This document shows positions 28,304 to 36,865 of a stretch of DNA of 64,000 nucleotides, one piece after another. This DNA comes from Polaromonas sp. (GTDB taxonomy: Bacteria > Pseudomonadota > Gammaproteobacteria > Burkholderiales > Burkholderiaceae_C), in contig NZ_JABBPE010000008.1 in NCBI RefSeq assembly GCF_012927455.1, positions 248,001 to 312,000 on the forward strand, in the 5' to 3' direction. Every line of letters starts with the position of its first letter. The first letter of the stretch is position 1. Under the pieces are notes generated by a model. The model was not told the origin of the DNA. It saw nothing but the letters and a program-made list of their open reading frames with translations, and did no database searches. The position numbers and the translations under genes are program-made.

Positions 28304-30094
28304 ATGTCCGATCTTTCCCAGTCTCCCTTTCTCGACAGCCGGGCCCGCCCGGTGCGCTCACCGCGCGGCAGCACGCTGACGTGCGCCAACTGGCAGATCG
28401 AAGCGGCCTACCGCATGATCCAGAACAACCTGGACCCGGAGGTCGCCGAAAATCCCGACGAGCTCGTGGTCTACGGCGGCATCGGCAAGGCGGCGCGCAA
28501 CTGGCCGGCTTTTGACGCCATCCTCGATTCGCTGCGCCAGCTGAAGCCGGACGAAACGCTGCTGGTGCAGTCGGGCAAGCCGGTCGGCGTGTTTCGCACC
28601 CACACGGGCGCGCCGCGCGTGCTGATTGCCAATTCCAACCTGGTTCCCAAATGGGCCACCTGGGAGCATTTCAACCAGCTCGACCGCGCCGGGCTGATGA
28701 TGTATGGCCAGATGACGGCGGGCAGCTGGATTTACATCGGCACCCAGGGCATCGTGCAGGGCACCTACGAAACTTTCGTGGAAGCAGGTCGCCAGCATTA
28801 TTCTGACGGCCCCTCGACCACCAAGGGCGGTGGCCGGTCCCCCGAGGGGACGCTGCCCGGCCTGGGGCGGCCCGGCGCGTCGGGTCACGGCGACCTGACT
28901 GGCCGCTGGGTCTTGACCGCCGGCCTGGGCGGCATGGGCGGCGCGCAGCCGCTGGCAGCCACTTTTGCCGGCGCCTGTTCGCTCAACATCGAATGCCAGC
29001 AGGCCAGTATCGATTTCCGCCTGCGAACGCGCTATGTGGATCAGCAGGCGGCCAGCCTGGATGAAGCGCTAGCTCTGATCGAAAAGTACACGGCGCGCAA
29101 GGAGGCGGTCTCGATTGCGCTGTGCGGCAACGCGGCCGAGATCGTTCCCGAACTGCTCAGGCGCGCCCAGGCCGGCGGCATTCGGCCCGACATCGTGACC
29201 GACCAGACCTCGGCGCACGACCTCATCAACGGCTACCTGCCGCTGGGCTGGAGCGTCGCGCAATGGCGCGCCGCGCAAAAAGACCCGGCCCAGCATGCCG
29301 CGCTGACGCAGGCCGCTGGCGAATCGTGCGCGGTCCACGTCCGGGCCATGCTCGGGTTTCACGCCCTGGGCATTCCCACGGTGGACTACGGCAACAATCT
29401 GCGCCAGGTCGCCAAAGACTTCGGCGTGGCCAATGCGTTCGACTACCCCGGCTTTGTTCCGGCCTACATCCGGCCGCTGTTTTGCCGCGGCATCGGGCCG
29501 TTTCGCTGGGTCGCACTGTCGGGCGATCCGGAGGACATCCGCAAGACCGACGCGAAGATGAAAGCGCTGTTTCCCGACAACCAGCCGCTGCACCGCTGGC
29601 TCGACATGGCGGCCGAGCGCATCAGCTTTCAGGGCCTGCCGGCACGCATCTGCTGGATCGGCCTGGGCGAGCGGCATCGGGCCGGCTTGGCGTTCAACGA
29701 GATGGTGAAAAGCGGAGAGCTGAAGGCGCCCATCGTGATCGGCCGCGACCACCTCGACAGTGGCTCGGTGGCCTCGCCGAACCGCGAGACCGAAGCCATG
29801 AAGGACGGCAGCGATGCGGTCAGCGACTGGCCGCTGCTCAACGCGCTGCTCAACACCGCCAGCGGCGCGACCTGGGTCAGCCTGCACCACGGCGGCGGCG
29901 TCGGCATGGGCTACTCGCAGCACGCCGGCGTGGTGATCGTCTGCGACGGCACGCCGGATGCCGCCGAGCGCATCGAGCGCGTGCTGTTCAACGACCCGGC
30001 GACCGGCGTGATGCGCCATGCCGATGCCGGTTATGAGATCGCCCGGCAAAGCGCCAGGGAGCATGGCCTGAAGCTGCCGATGCAAGGAGCTTGA
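28304..30094 (+). CDS. hutU: Urocanate hydratase with a 31-residue insertion
   Basis: Adds water to urocanate using tightly bound NAD+, giving imidazolonepropionate. 596 aa from MSDLSQSPF at 28304 (GGAGCACCTCC upstream), against about 555 usual. Core: [77 protein letters not shown] (NAD), [22 protein letters not shown] with the active Cys, and [16 protein letters not shown]. Between AGRQHY and LTGRWVL residues 167-197 are a Gly/Pro/Ser-rich insert where relatives have about three residues; the DNA (28802-28894) resembles repeat R2. The frame is intact and all catalytic blocks remain. OCD-like gene starts 3 bp downstream. Confidence 0.95.
   Translation: MSDLSQSPFLDSRARPVRSPRGSTLTCANWQIEAAYRMIQNNLDPEVAENPDELVVYGGIGKAARNWPAFDAILDSLRQLKPDETLLVQSGKPVGVFRTHTGAPRVLIANSNLVPKWATWEHFNQLDRAGLMMYGQMTAGSWIYIGTQGIVQGTYETFVEAGRQHYSDGPSTTKGGGRSPEGTLPGLGRPGASGHGDLTGRWVLTAGLGGMGGAQPLAATFAGACSLNIECQQASIDFRLRTRYVDQQAASLDEALALIEKYTARKEAVSIALCGNAAEIVPELLRRAQAGGIRPDIVTDQTSAHDLINGYLPLGWSVAQWRAAQKDPAQHAALTQAAGESCAVHVRAMLGFHALGIPTVDYGNNLRQVAKDFGVANAFDYPGFVPAYIRPLFCRGIGPFRWVALSGDPEDIRKTDAKMKALFPDNQPLHRWLDMAAERISFQGLPARICWIGLGERHRAGLAFNEMVKSGELKAPIVIGRDHLDSGSVASPNRETEAMKDGSDAVSDWPLLNALLNTASGATWVSLHHGGGVGMGYSQHAGVVIVCDGTPDAAERIERVLFNDPATGVMRHADAGYEIARQSAREHGLKLPMQGA
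28802..28894 (+). repeat. R2-like repeat inserted in hutU
   Basis: 93 nt (31 codons) that interrupt conserved urocanase sequence. It holds CCCCCGAGGGG and CTGGGGCGGCCCGGCGC at nearly the R2 spacing; the left half of R2 is diverged. The insert keeps frame. Confidence 0.55.
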
Positions 30095-30097
30095 CCC

Positions 30098-31111
30098 ATG
30101 TCCGAAAGCAGCGCCGAAATCTATCTGACTTACCTGAACCGTCCTGACGTTCAGGCGCTGGCCCTGACTGATGCCGAGATCATTGCCGCTGTCGAGCAAG
30201 CGCTGGATGCGCAGGGCCGGCAGCAAACCACGATCGAGCCGCGAGTGCACCTGGTGCCGGAAAAGGATTACCCAGGCCACTTCAACGTGCTGCGCGGCTA
30301 CATCCGCCCGCTCGGGCTGGCGGGCGTGAAAGTGGTGGGCGACTTCTATCGCAACTATGAAAGCGGCCTGCCGTCCGAACTGGCCGTTCTCAACCTGTTC
30401 AATCCAAAGAACGGCGCGCCAATCGCCATCATCGACGCCTCCGACCTGACCGACATGCGCACTGGCGCCATCACCGCAATCGGCGCCAAACACCTGGCGC
30501 GAAAAAACTCGAAGGTGCTGGGCCATATCGGCGCCCGCGGCACGTCGTACTGGAACGTCCGGCTGCTTGATTCGATCTTTGACTTCGACGAGATCCGCGT
30601 GCACTCGCGTCGGCCAGAAAGCCGCCAGTCCTTTGCCGCAAGGCTTGAAGAAGACCTGGGCAAAAAAATAGCCGTGACCGAGGACTGGGAATCGTGCGTT
30701 CGCGGCGCCGACATCGTGGTCGAGGCCTCGCGGCTGGAAAAGCCCGAGCCGCTGCTGAAAACCGAATGGATCAAAAAAGGCGCCTGCGTGATTCCCTACG
30801 GCACCATGAGCGCGGTGGAGCTGACGCTGACCGACATCATGGATAAGCTGGTGATGGACGACTGGGGCCAGGCTGGAGCCGGGCCGTTCGGCGCGCTGCG
30901 CGCCCATGTGGACGCGGGCAAGCTGTCGGCGCAAACCTTGCATGCCGAACTCGGCCAGATCGTTGCGGGCTTTAAACCCGGCCGACAGAGCGATCAGGAA
31001 ACCAATTTGTTCTGGCACCGCGGCCTGTCGCTGTCAGACATTGCGCTGGGCGCCTTCATGCTTGAAAAAGCCGCGCGCCTGCAGCTCGGGCAACGCTTGC
31101 GTTTTCGCTGA
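30098..31111 (+). CDS. Ornithine cyclodeaminase / mu-crystallin family protein
   Basis: 337 aa, NAD(P)-dependent family that deaminates or reduces amino/imino acids. Substrate-side blocks are present: EPRVHLVP, GHFNVLRGYIRPLGLAGVKVVGDFYRNYESGLPSE and the catalytic-Asp region DASDLTDMRTGAITAIGAKHLARK. The nucleotide loop is unusual: LGHIGARGTSYWN in place of the GxGxQA pattern. DIVVEASR and a C-terminal QETNLFWHRGLSLSDIALG follow. It starts 3 bp after hutU, ahead of a PhnD-like gene and hutH, so it is co-expressed with histidine catabolism. A true ornithine role is doubtful; the substrate may be a histidine-derived amino acid. Confidence 0.8.
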   Translation: MSESSAEIYLTYLNRPDVQALALTDAEIIAAVEQALDAQGRQQTTIEPRVHLVPEKDYPGHFNVLRGYIRPLGLAGVKVVGDFYRNYESGLPSELAVLNLFNPKNGAPIAIIDASDLTDMRTGAITAIGAKHLARKNSKVLGHIGARGTSYWNVRLLDSIFDFDEIRVHSRRPESRQSFAARLEEDLGKKIAVTEDWESCVRGADIVVEASRLEKPEPLLKTEWIKKGACVIPYGTMSAVELTLTDIMDKLVMDDWGQAGAGPFGALRAHVDAGKLSAQTLHAELGQIVAGFKPGRQSDQETNLFWHRGLSLSDIALGAFMLEKAARLQLGQRLRFR

Positions 31112-31122
31112 AAAACGAGTTT

Positions 31123-31944
31123 ATGACCCGCCCGCCCGTTGCCAACGCCCGGATGTATTCAGCCACGGCATCGGTGCGCGCCGACTGGAACGCCTTGCTC
31201 GGCTGGGTGCTGGCGCAAGCCGGGTTGCGCTGGGACATCATTGACCATGATGCGCCCGCACCGCTGGCAACGCTGTGGACGCGCAATGACCTGGGCCTGG
31301 CCATGATGTGCGGCCTGCCGTATGCGCAGCGCATCGGCACGCCCGGGCAGCCCACGCTCGTCGCCGCGCCGATTCCAACGCCTGCCCGCTATGGCGGCCA
31401 GGCGGTCTACTTCACCGACATCGTGGTGCGCAGCGACGCGCCTTACCGCACGTTGCAAGATACCTTTGGCGGCACGGTCGGCTACACGCTGGCCGATTCG
31501 ATGTCGGGCGGCGTGGCCTTGCGCCGCCACCTGGAAGGCTACCGAACGCCCCAGCAGCCACGGCTGTACCGCGCGGCGGTCGGCGACCTGGTCAACGCGC
31601 GCGGCGTGATCGAGGCCCTGGCCGCTGGCCGCATCGACGTCGGGCCGCTGGACAGCTACTACCACGACCTGCTGTGGCGGCATGAACCGGGCTTTGCCGC
31701 CCAGGTGCGCATCGTTGCCCACACCCCGGCGCTGCCGATTCCGCCGCTGATAGCCACCGCCGCCTTGAGCGCCGGCGAGCTGGCGCGCTTGCGCCAGGCG
31801 CTGCTGGCGAGCGCTGCTTCAGAGGAACTGGCGCCGGTCATGGAGCGCTTGCTGCTGGCAGGCTTTGCCTTCCCCGATCTCGCCGATTACCGTCCTTTAG
31901 CAGCCATGGCCGCGGCCGCCGCAACGCCTTTTGAGGAACTTTGA
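31123..31944 (+). CDS. PhnD/transferrin-like substrate-binding fold protein without signal peptide
   Basis: 273 aa matching the phosphonate/ABC-type periplasmic binding fold: MMCGLPYAQR, TPARYGGQAVYFTDIVVRSDAPYRTLQDTFGGTVGYTLADSMSGG, ALAAGRIDVGPLDSYYHDLL, TPALPIPPLIATAALS. The N-terminus (MTRPPVANARMYSATASVRADW) is not a signal peptide, so the product is predicted cytosolic unless the true start is elsewhere; no better upstream start is open. It sits 11 bp after the OCD-like gene and abuts the next ORF. It could be a metabolite-binding regulator or an enzyme on this fold. Function unknown. Confidence 0.75.
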   Translation: MTRPPVANARMYSATASVRADWNALLGWVLAQAGLRWDIIDHDAPAPLATLWTRNDLGLAMMCGLPYAQRIGTPGQPTLVAAPIPTPARYGGQAVYFTDIVVRSDAPYRTLQDTFGGTVGYTLADSMSGGVALRRHLEGYRTPQQPRLYRAAVGDLVNARGVIEALAAGRIDVGPLDSYYHDLLWRHEPGFAAQVRIVAHTPALPIPPLIATAALSAGELARLRQALLASAASEELAPVMERLLLAGFAFPDLADYRPLAAMAAAAATPFEEL

Positions 31945-32049
31945 ATGAACGCCGCTGGCGACAGTGCGCAGCAACTGGCCGCGTCGATCCTGGCCGAAAC
32001 CGTGCACTGGTCTGGCGTGATCAGGCAGAAAAACATCAAACCCGAATGA
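31945..32049 (+). CDS. 34-residue ORF coupled to hutH
   Basis: ATG directly after the stop of the PhnD-like gene; the last codon is followed by TGA that overlaps the next in-frame ATG at 32046 (ATGA). The product is MNAAGDSAQQLAASILAETV then HWSGVIRQKNIKPE, with no recognisable family, signal or membrane segment. It may be a real small protein or simply a translational relay keeping ribosomes on the message to reach hutH. Too short to judge by codon use. Confidence 0.4.
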   Translation: MNAAGDSAQQLAASILAETVHWSGVIRQKNIKPE

Positions 32050-33620
32050 ATCCAGACCTCACGCCGACCCGGACCCACCGCATGAACATCCAGCCCGGCT
32101 TTTTGACGCTGGCGCAGTTGCGCCAGCTTCATGCCGGCAGCCAGGCGCTGTCTGTCGATCCGTCGGCAGCGGCCGGCATTCGCGCCAGCGCCCAGCTGGT
32201 CCGGCAAGCCGCACAAGGCGGCGCTGCCGTCTATGGCGTGAACACCGGTTTTGGCAAGCTGGCCAACCAGCGCATCGCGCAAGCCGACCTGGACACTCTG
32301 CAGCTCAACCTGCTGCGTTCGCACGCCGTCGGCGTGGGCGAGCCAATGCCGGAGCGCGTGGTGCGGCTGGTCCTGCTGCTCAAAGCAGCAAGTCTGGCGC
32401 GTGGCTTTTCGGGTGTGCGCGCATGCGTTATCGACGGGCTGCTGGCGCTGTACAACCAAGGCTTGACACCGGTGATCCCCTGCCAGGGATCGGTTGGCGC
32501 GTCTGGCGATCTGGCGCCGCTGGCCCATCTGTGCCTGCCCCTGATAGGCGAAGGCGAGGTGTTTTACGGCGGCGAACGCATGGCGGCTGACGCCGCTTTG
32601 CAGCGTGCGTCGCTGGCGCCAATACGGCTGTCGGCCAAGGAAGGGCTGGCACTGATCAACGGCACGCAAGTCTCCACTGCCTTGGCGCTGGACGCCTTGC
32701 TCGCCACCGAGAGCCTGTTTGAGGCCGCGGTCATTTCCGGCGCGCTGACGCTAGACGCCGCACGCGGCAGCGACGGTCCGTTCGATCCGCGCATTCACGC
32801 CGTGCGTGGCCAGCCCGGGCAGATCGAATGTGCTGCCGCCTACCGCGCGCTGCTGGCGGGCAGCGAGATCCGCCGTTCACACCTGCAAGACGATGACCGG
32901 GTGCAGGACCCGTACTGCCTGCGCTGCCAGCCGCAGGTCATGGGCGCCTGCCTGGATCAGATGCGCTATGCCGCGCAGGTATTGGTGCGTGAGGCCAATG
33001 CCGTGACCGACAACCCGCTGGTGTTTGCAGACGAGGGCGCGCTGCTGTCAGGTGGAAATTTTCATGCCGAGCCGGTAGCGCTGGTGGCCGATGCGCTGGC
33101 CGTGGTCATCGCGGAAATCGGCGCCATCTCCGAGCGCCGCATTGCCCTGCTGGTCGATGCCGCGGTCTCGCGCCTGCCGGCGTTCCTGACGCCCGCGCCC
33201 GGCCTCAATTCAGGCTTCATGATCGTGCATGTGACCGCCGCCGCGCTGGCCTCTGAAAACAAGTCGCTGGCGCATCCGGCCAGCGTCGACAGCCTGCCCA
33301 CTTCGGCCAACCAGGAGGACCACGTCAGCATGGCGACCTTCGCGGCGCGCCGGCTGCAGCCCATGCTGCGCAATACCGGCTACATCGTGGCCATCGAACT
33401 TCTGGCGGCGGCCCAGGGTATCGAGTTTCTGCGGCCGCTGAAAAGCGCTGGCGTGCTGGAGGGCGTGCTGCAATTGGTCCGCGAGGCGTCGCCGGCCATG
33501 ATGCAGGACCGCAGCCTGGCGCCCGATATCGAGCGCGTACATCAATTGGTGGCGCAAGGGCGCATAGGCCTGCCGGGCGAGGCGCAGATCACCGAGTTGA
33601 CGGTCTTGCGACTGGCGTGA
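32046..33620 (+). CDS. hutH: Histidine ammonia-lyase
   Basis: Eliminates ammonia from histidine to give urocanate, first step of the hut pathway. The MIO electrophile forms from Ala-Ser-Gly in QGSVGASGDLAPLAH, fully present. Other active-site pieces: VYGVNTGFGKLAN (Tyr), LLRSHAVGVG (His), RVQDPYCLRCQPQ (Tyr, Arg), LVFADEGALLSGGNFHAEP and SANQEDHVSM (Glu). 524 aa from 32046, chosen for its ATGA overlap with the preceding ORF; the in-frame ATG at 32082 gives 512 aa, closer to the usual ~510, and is a good alternative. Neither start has a strong ribosome site. It ends the hutU-to-hutH run; 141 bp follow before the importer genes. Confidence 0.96.
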   Translation: MNPDLTPTRTHRMNIQPGFLTLAQLRQLHAGSQALSVDPSAAAGIRASAQLVRQAAQGGAAVYGVNTGFGKLANQRIAQADLDTLQLNLLRSHAVGVGEPMPERVVRLVLLLKAASLARGFSGVRACVIDGLLALYNQGLTPVIPCQGSVGASGDLAPLAHLCLPLIGEGEVFYGGERMAADAALQRASLAPIRLSAKEGLALINGTQVSTALALDALLATESLFEAAVISGALTLDAARGSDGPFDPRIHAVRGQPGQIECAAAYRALLAGSEIRRSHLQDDDRVQDPYCLRCQPQVMGACLDQMRYAAQVLVREANAVTDNPLVFADEGALLSGGNFHAEPVALVADALAVVIAEIGAISERRIALLVDAAVSRLPAFLTPAPGLNSGFMIVHVTAAALASENKSLAHPASVDSLPTSANQEDHVSMATFAARRLQPMLRNTGYIVAIELLAAAQGIEFLRPLKSAGVLEGVLQLVREASPAMMQDRSLAPDIERVHQLVAQGRIGLPGEAQITELTVLRLA

Positions 33621-33645
33621 AGCCTGCATAGCGGGTGGGTAGCAC

Positions 33646-33661
33646 CGCTTGTATAAAAGCG
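33646..33661. promoter_or_regulatory. Possible HutC-like operator upstream of the betaine-type importer
   Basis: CGCTTGTATAAAAGCG: 5-bp inverted ends and a TTGTATA core resembling the hutU operator. It lies ~100 bp before the binding-protein gene. Only one half matches the hutU site well. Confidence 0.3.
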
Positions 33662-33761
33662 CCGCGATGAGCGATGTCAAGAAGCGGTAGGCGGGAGCGC
33701 CAGCTCAAGGGAACAGTTAACATCCAATTTTCCTCTTAGCAACTTTCCAACGGAGATTCCC

Positions 33762-34643
33762 ATGAAAATCTGCAGGCTTTTGGCGTGTTCCGTATTGGCG
33801 CTGGCCACCATGCTGCCGCTTGTTTCTGAAGCGCAGCAGGTCGTTCGCGTGGGCTCCAAAAACTTCACCGAGCAGTTTGTGCTAGCCGAAATTTACGCTC
33901 AGTCGCTGGAAGCGGCCGGCATCAAGACCGAGAAAAAGCTCAACCTGGGCGGCACGCTGATCGCGCACAAGGCGCTGGAAGAAAAGCAGATCGATTTTTA
34001 CCCCGAGTACACCGGCACCATGCTTCTTGCCGTGCTGAAGCAAGAACCCATGACAGACGCCAAGGCAGTCTATGACAAGGTCAAGGAGGCTTACGCCAAG
34101 ATGGGGCTGGTGGTGCTGAGCCAGTCCAACCTCAACAACGGCTATGTGATGGTGATTCGCCCGGAGACGGCGCAAAAGTACAAGCTGGAAACCCTGTCGG
34201 ACCTGACCAAGGTCGCCAAGGACCTGAAGATAGGCGCCGGCCCCGAATTTCGCGATCGCAAGGACGGTCTGCCCGGTCTGAAGGCCAAATACGACATGGT
34301 GTTTGGCGAGGACTTGCAGATGGCCATTGGCCTGCGTTACCAGGCCCTGAAAAACGACCAGATTCAGGTGGTCAATGGCTATTCGACCGACGGCATGATC
34401 AGCACGCTCAAGTTGAAGCGGCTGCGCGACGACAAGAGCTTGTGGCCTCCGTATTTTGTCGTGCCTGTAATTCGACGCGAAGCGCTGGAAGCCAACCCAA
34501 AAATTGGCGAGGTGCTGAACCGCGTCAGCGCCCTGCTCGACGAAACCACGATGGCCCAGATGAACTACCTGGTCGATGGCGAGAAGCAGGAACCCAAAGA
34601 CGTGGCGCGCGACTTCCTCAAATCCAAAGGCATCGTCAAGTAA
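33762..34643 (+). CDS. Betaine-type (OpuC/OsmF/EgtU-like) ABC substrate-binding protein
   Basis: 293 aa periplasmic receptor. Signal peptide MKICRLLACSVLALATMLP then VSEAQQ. The OpuAC/QAT fold is clear: VVRVGSKNFTEQFVLAEIYAQ, LNLGGTLIAHKALEEKQIDFYPEYTGT, GAGPEFRDRKDG, VVNGYSTDGMI, DDKSLWPPYFVVPVIR. The family binds quaternary amines (glycine betaine, choline, carnitine) and, in the EgtU branch, ergothioneine, through an aromatic box. The start has GGAG 9 bp upstream. It is followed by a MIO-less HAL-like gene, two permeases and an ATPase. Linkage to hut suggests an imidazole betaine ligand rather than an osmolyte; that is inference. Confidence 0.88.
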   Translation: MKICRLLACSVLALATMLPLVSEAQQVVRVGSKNFTEQFVLAEIYAQSLEAAGIKTEKKLNLGGTLIAHKALEEKQIDFYPEYTGTMLLAVLKQEPMTDAKAVYDKVKEAYAKMGLVVLSQSNLNNGYVMVIRPETAQKYKLETLSDLTKVAKDLKIGAGPEFRDRKDGLPGLKAKYDMVFGEDLQMAIGLRYQALKNDQIQVVNGYSTDGMISTLKLKRLRDDKSLWPPYFVVPVIRREALEANPKIGEVLNRVSALLDETTMAQMNYLVDGEKQEPKDVARDFLKSKGIVK

Positions 34644-34687
34644 GGCCGTCTGCACACCCGCGCATCACGCGTAAAAACTGCAGCGTC

Positions 34688-36220
34688 ATGACGATTGAAG
34701 TGGGTACAGCGTGGGTCGGCATTGACGAGTTGGTGCGGGTAGCGCGCGTTGGCGAGTCCGTCGTGCTGGCGCATTCCGCGCGCGCGCAGGTTTGCGCGGC
34801 GCGCCAGGTCGTGATGCGCCTTGCCAGCTCGGGCCAGCCGATTTACGGCCTCAATTCCGCGCTGGGCGCCAACACCGGCGCGCTGCTGCCCGACAGTGAT
34901 CTGCAAGACTACCAGCGCCGCGCGGTGCGCGCGCGGGCAGTGGCCGTCGGGCCGGCCTATGACCAGGCCTCGGTTCGCGCCATGCAGTTTGCCCGCATTG
35001 CCGGCCTGGCACGCGGCCGCTCCGGCGTGTCGCCGCAGGTGCTGGATGCCTGCATCGCCTTGCTCAATCATCGGGTGCATCCGGTGGTGCCGCGCTTCGG
35101 CTCGATCGGCGTGGCCGACCTGCCGCAGCTCTCGCACCTGGCCTTGCCGCTGTTCGGCGAGGGAGAGGCCGAGTTCGGCGGCGAAGTGCTCAGTGGCTGT
35201 GCGGCGCTTGAACGTGCCGGGCTTAAACCGGTGACGTTGGGGGTCAAGGATGGCCTTGCGCTGATCAGTTCCAACGCGGCCACCACAGCGCGTGCCGCGC
35301 TGGTGCTGCACGACGCGAACGCTGCGCTCGATGCCTGGCTGGCCGCCATCGCATTGGGTTACGAAGGCTTTCGGGCCAATTTGTCACCGATTCATCCCGC
35401 CGCGGTAGCAGCCAGACCCGCCACCGGCCAGGTCGAGGTAGCGCAGCGGCTACGTGCGCTGCTGCAGGGCAGCGCGCTTTTCCTGCCGGGCGCTGCGCGC
35501 CGCGTGCAGGACCCGGTGTCGATGCGTGTCGTGGCACAAGTGCATGGCGCTGCGGAGGGCATGATCAGCGCTGCCAGAGCCCAGGTCGAGCTCGAACTCA
35601 ACAGCGCCGCCGACAGTCCGCTGGTGCTGGCACACGAGGGGAAAGGCCAAGCCGACGAAGACGGCGGCGTCATGCTGTCCAACGGCAATTTTCACGTGCC
35701 GGCGCTGGCCCTGGCTCTGGACGCCTGTGCGATTGCGCTGGCGCAGGCGTCCAGCCTGTCGGTGGCGCGCTGCCAGCGCTTCATGTCACCGGATCTGACT
35801 GGCCTGCCGCTGCAACTGACCCGGCACGGCCCAACCCACTCGGGCTTTGCCACGGTGCAAAAAACCCTGACCGCGCTGTGGGCCGAAATACGGCTGCGCG
35901 CCAATCCCGGCTCGCTCGACTATCTGCCGGTTTCCGAAGGGCTGGAAGACCACGCCTGCATGGCGCTCGGCGTTGCCGAAAAACTCGGCGAACAGGTGGA
36001 GCGCATCCGTTATCTGATTGCCATCGAACTGCTGGTCTCGGCGCAGGCGGTGGACCTGCGTGAACTTGACGAGGCCGGCATGGGGGAAGGCGCGCGCCTG
36101 GCCTACCGGCAGCTGCGCCAAATCGTTCCTGTGCTGGACGAAGACCGCCCGCTCGGTCCGGACATTGACCGGGTGGAGCGCGCCGTCGCGGCAGGTCTGT
36201 TCGGCCTGCAAGCCGCGTGA
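34688..36220 (+). CDS. HAL/PAL-superfamily lyase-like protein lacking the MIO triad
   Basis: 510 aa, full length for the family and collinear with HutH in this window. The MIO-forming triad is absent: HutH GSVGASGDLAPLAH aligns with GSIGVADLPQLSH, so Ala-Ser-Gly becomes Val142-Ala143 with one codon lost. Other changes against HutH: TGFG to SALG, RSHAVG to RARAVA, QDPY to QDPV. Kept: YG of the Tyr loop, the Arg after QDP, GNFH and LEDH with the Glu. The frame is intact and fold-specific blocks (NPGSLDYLPVSEGLEDH) are conserved, so it is not decaying. A MIO-independent trimethylamine-type lyase or a ligand-binding pseudoenzyme are the options. It starts at ATG 34688; the longer open frame upstream is antiframe to the binding-protein gene. 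Permease gene starts 7 bp downstream. Confidence 0.85.
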   Translation: MTIEVGTAWVGIDELVRVARVGESVVLAHSARAQVCAARQVVMRLASSGQPIYGLNSALGANTGALLPDSDLQDYQRRAVRARAVAVGPAYDQASVRAMQFARIAGLARGRSGVSPQVLDACIALLNHRVHPVVPRFGSIGVADLPQLSHLALPLFGEGEAEFGGEVLSGCAALERAGLKPVTLGVKDGLALISSNAATTARAALVLHDANAALDAWLAAIALGYEGFRANLSPIHPAAVAARPATGQVEVAQRLRALLQGSALFLPGAARRVQDPVSMRVVAQVHGAAEGMISAARAQVELELNSAADSPLVLAHEGKGQADEDGGVMLSNGNFHVPALALALDACAIALAQASSLSVARCQRFMSPDLTGLPLQLTRHGPTHSGFATVQKTLTALWAEIRLRANPGSLDYLPVSEGLEDHACMALGVAEKLGEQVERIRYLIAIELLVSAQAVDLRELDEAGMGEGARLAYRQLRQIVPVLDEDRPLGPDIDRVERAVAAGLFGLQAA

Positions 36221-36227
36221 CCAGCCG

Positions 36228-36851
36228 ATGAAATGGTTTTTGCGCAACTGGCCGGATGTCGCCTATGCCTTGTGGGAGCACATTGCCATCTCGCTGACCG
36301 CGCTGACGATTGCCTTTGCGCTGTCGCTGGTGGTCGGGGTTGTTGCCGCGCGGCGCGAGCGGCTGTACGGCGCGGTCATGACCGTTTCAGGCTTTCTGTA
36401 CACCATCCCCACGCTTGCGTTTCTCGCCTTCCTGATTCCCGTCGTCGGGCTGGGGCGCACCAACGCGATCATCACCATGGTGGCGTTTTCACTGATGATC
36501 CTGATCCGCAGCGTGGCGACCGGCATCCGCGAAGTTCCGGCCGACGTGATTGACGCCGCGCGCGGCATGGGAATGAGCGCGGCACAGATCATGCGGCGCA
36601 TCGAGCTGCCGCTGGCGCTGCCGCTGATCGTCGCCGGCCTGCGAGTGGCCGCCGTCACCGTCATCAGCGTGACGGTGGTCGCCGCCTACGTCAACGCGGG
36701 CGGGCTGGGAACGCTGATCTTCAACGGCATTGCCAGCGACCATCCGGCGAAAATCTGGACCGGCGCCCTGACCGTCTGCATCCTCTCGGTCAGCGTCGAT
36801 CTGCTGCTGGCGCTGCTGGAGCGCCAGCTCAAAAGCCGGCGCACCGCCTGA
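36228..36851 (+). CDS. Betaine-type ABC importer permease 1
   Basis: 207 aa with about five membrane helices, starting MKWFLRNWPDV. The OpuCB/YehY-type permease core is present: LYTIPTLAFLAFLIPVVGLGRTNAII and the EAA-like loop VIDAARGMGMSAAQIMRRIELPLALPLIVAGLR that contacts the ATPase. AYVNAGGLGTLIFNGI follows. It starts 7 bp after the MIO-less lyase-like gene, 14 bp before permease 2. It presumably forms a heterodimer with permease 2 in the inner membrane. Confidence 0.9.
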   Translation: MKWFLRNWPDVAYALWEHIAISLTALTIAFALSLVVGVVAARRERLYGAVMTVSGFLYTIPTLAFLAFLIPVVGLGRTNAIITMVAFSLMILIRSVATGIREVPADVIDAARGMGMSAAQIMRRIELPLALPLIVAGLRVAAVTVISVTVVAAYVNAGGLGTLIFNGIASDHPAKIWTGALTVCILSVSVDLLLALLERQLKSRRTA

Positions 36852-36865
36852 GCTCGGGAACAACC

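Noticed and set aside
29069-31018. 649-codon minus-strand open frame over hutU and the OCD-like gene
   Set aside because: It is antisense to two genes with clear family signatures; its Ala/Arg/His-rich text is typical of GC-rich shadow frames.
34688-36220. MIO-less HAL-like gene as a pseudogene
   Set aside because: Full length, no stop or frameshift, tight spacing within an operon and retained fold motifs argue against decay.
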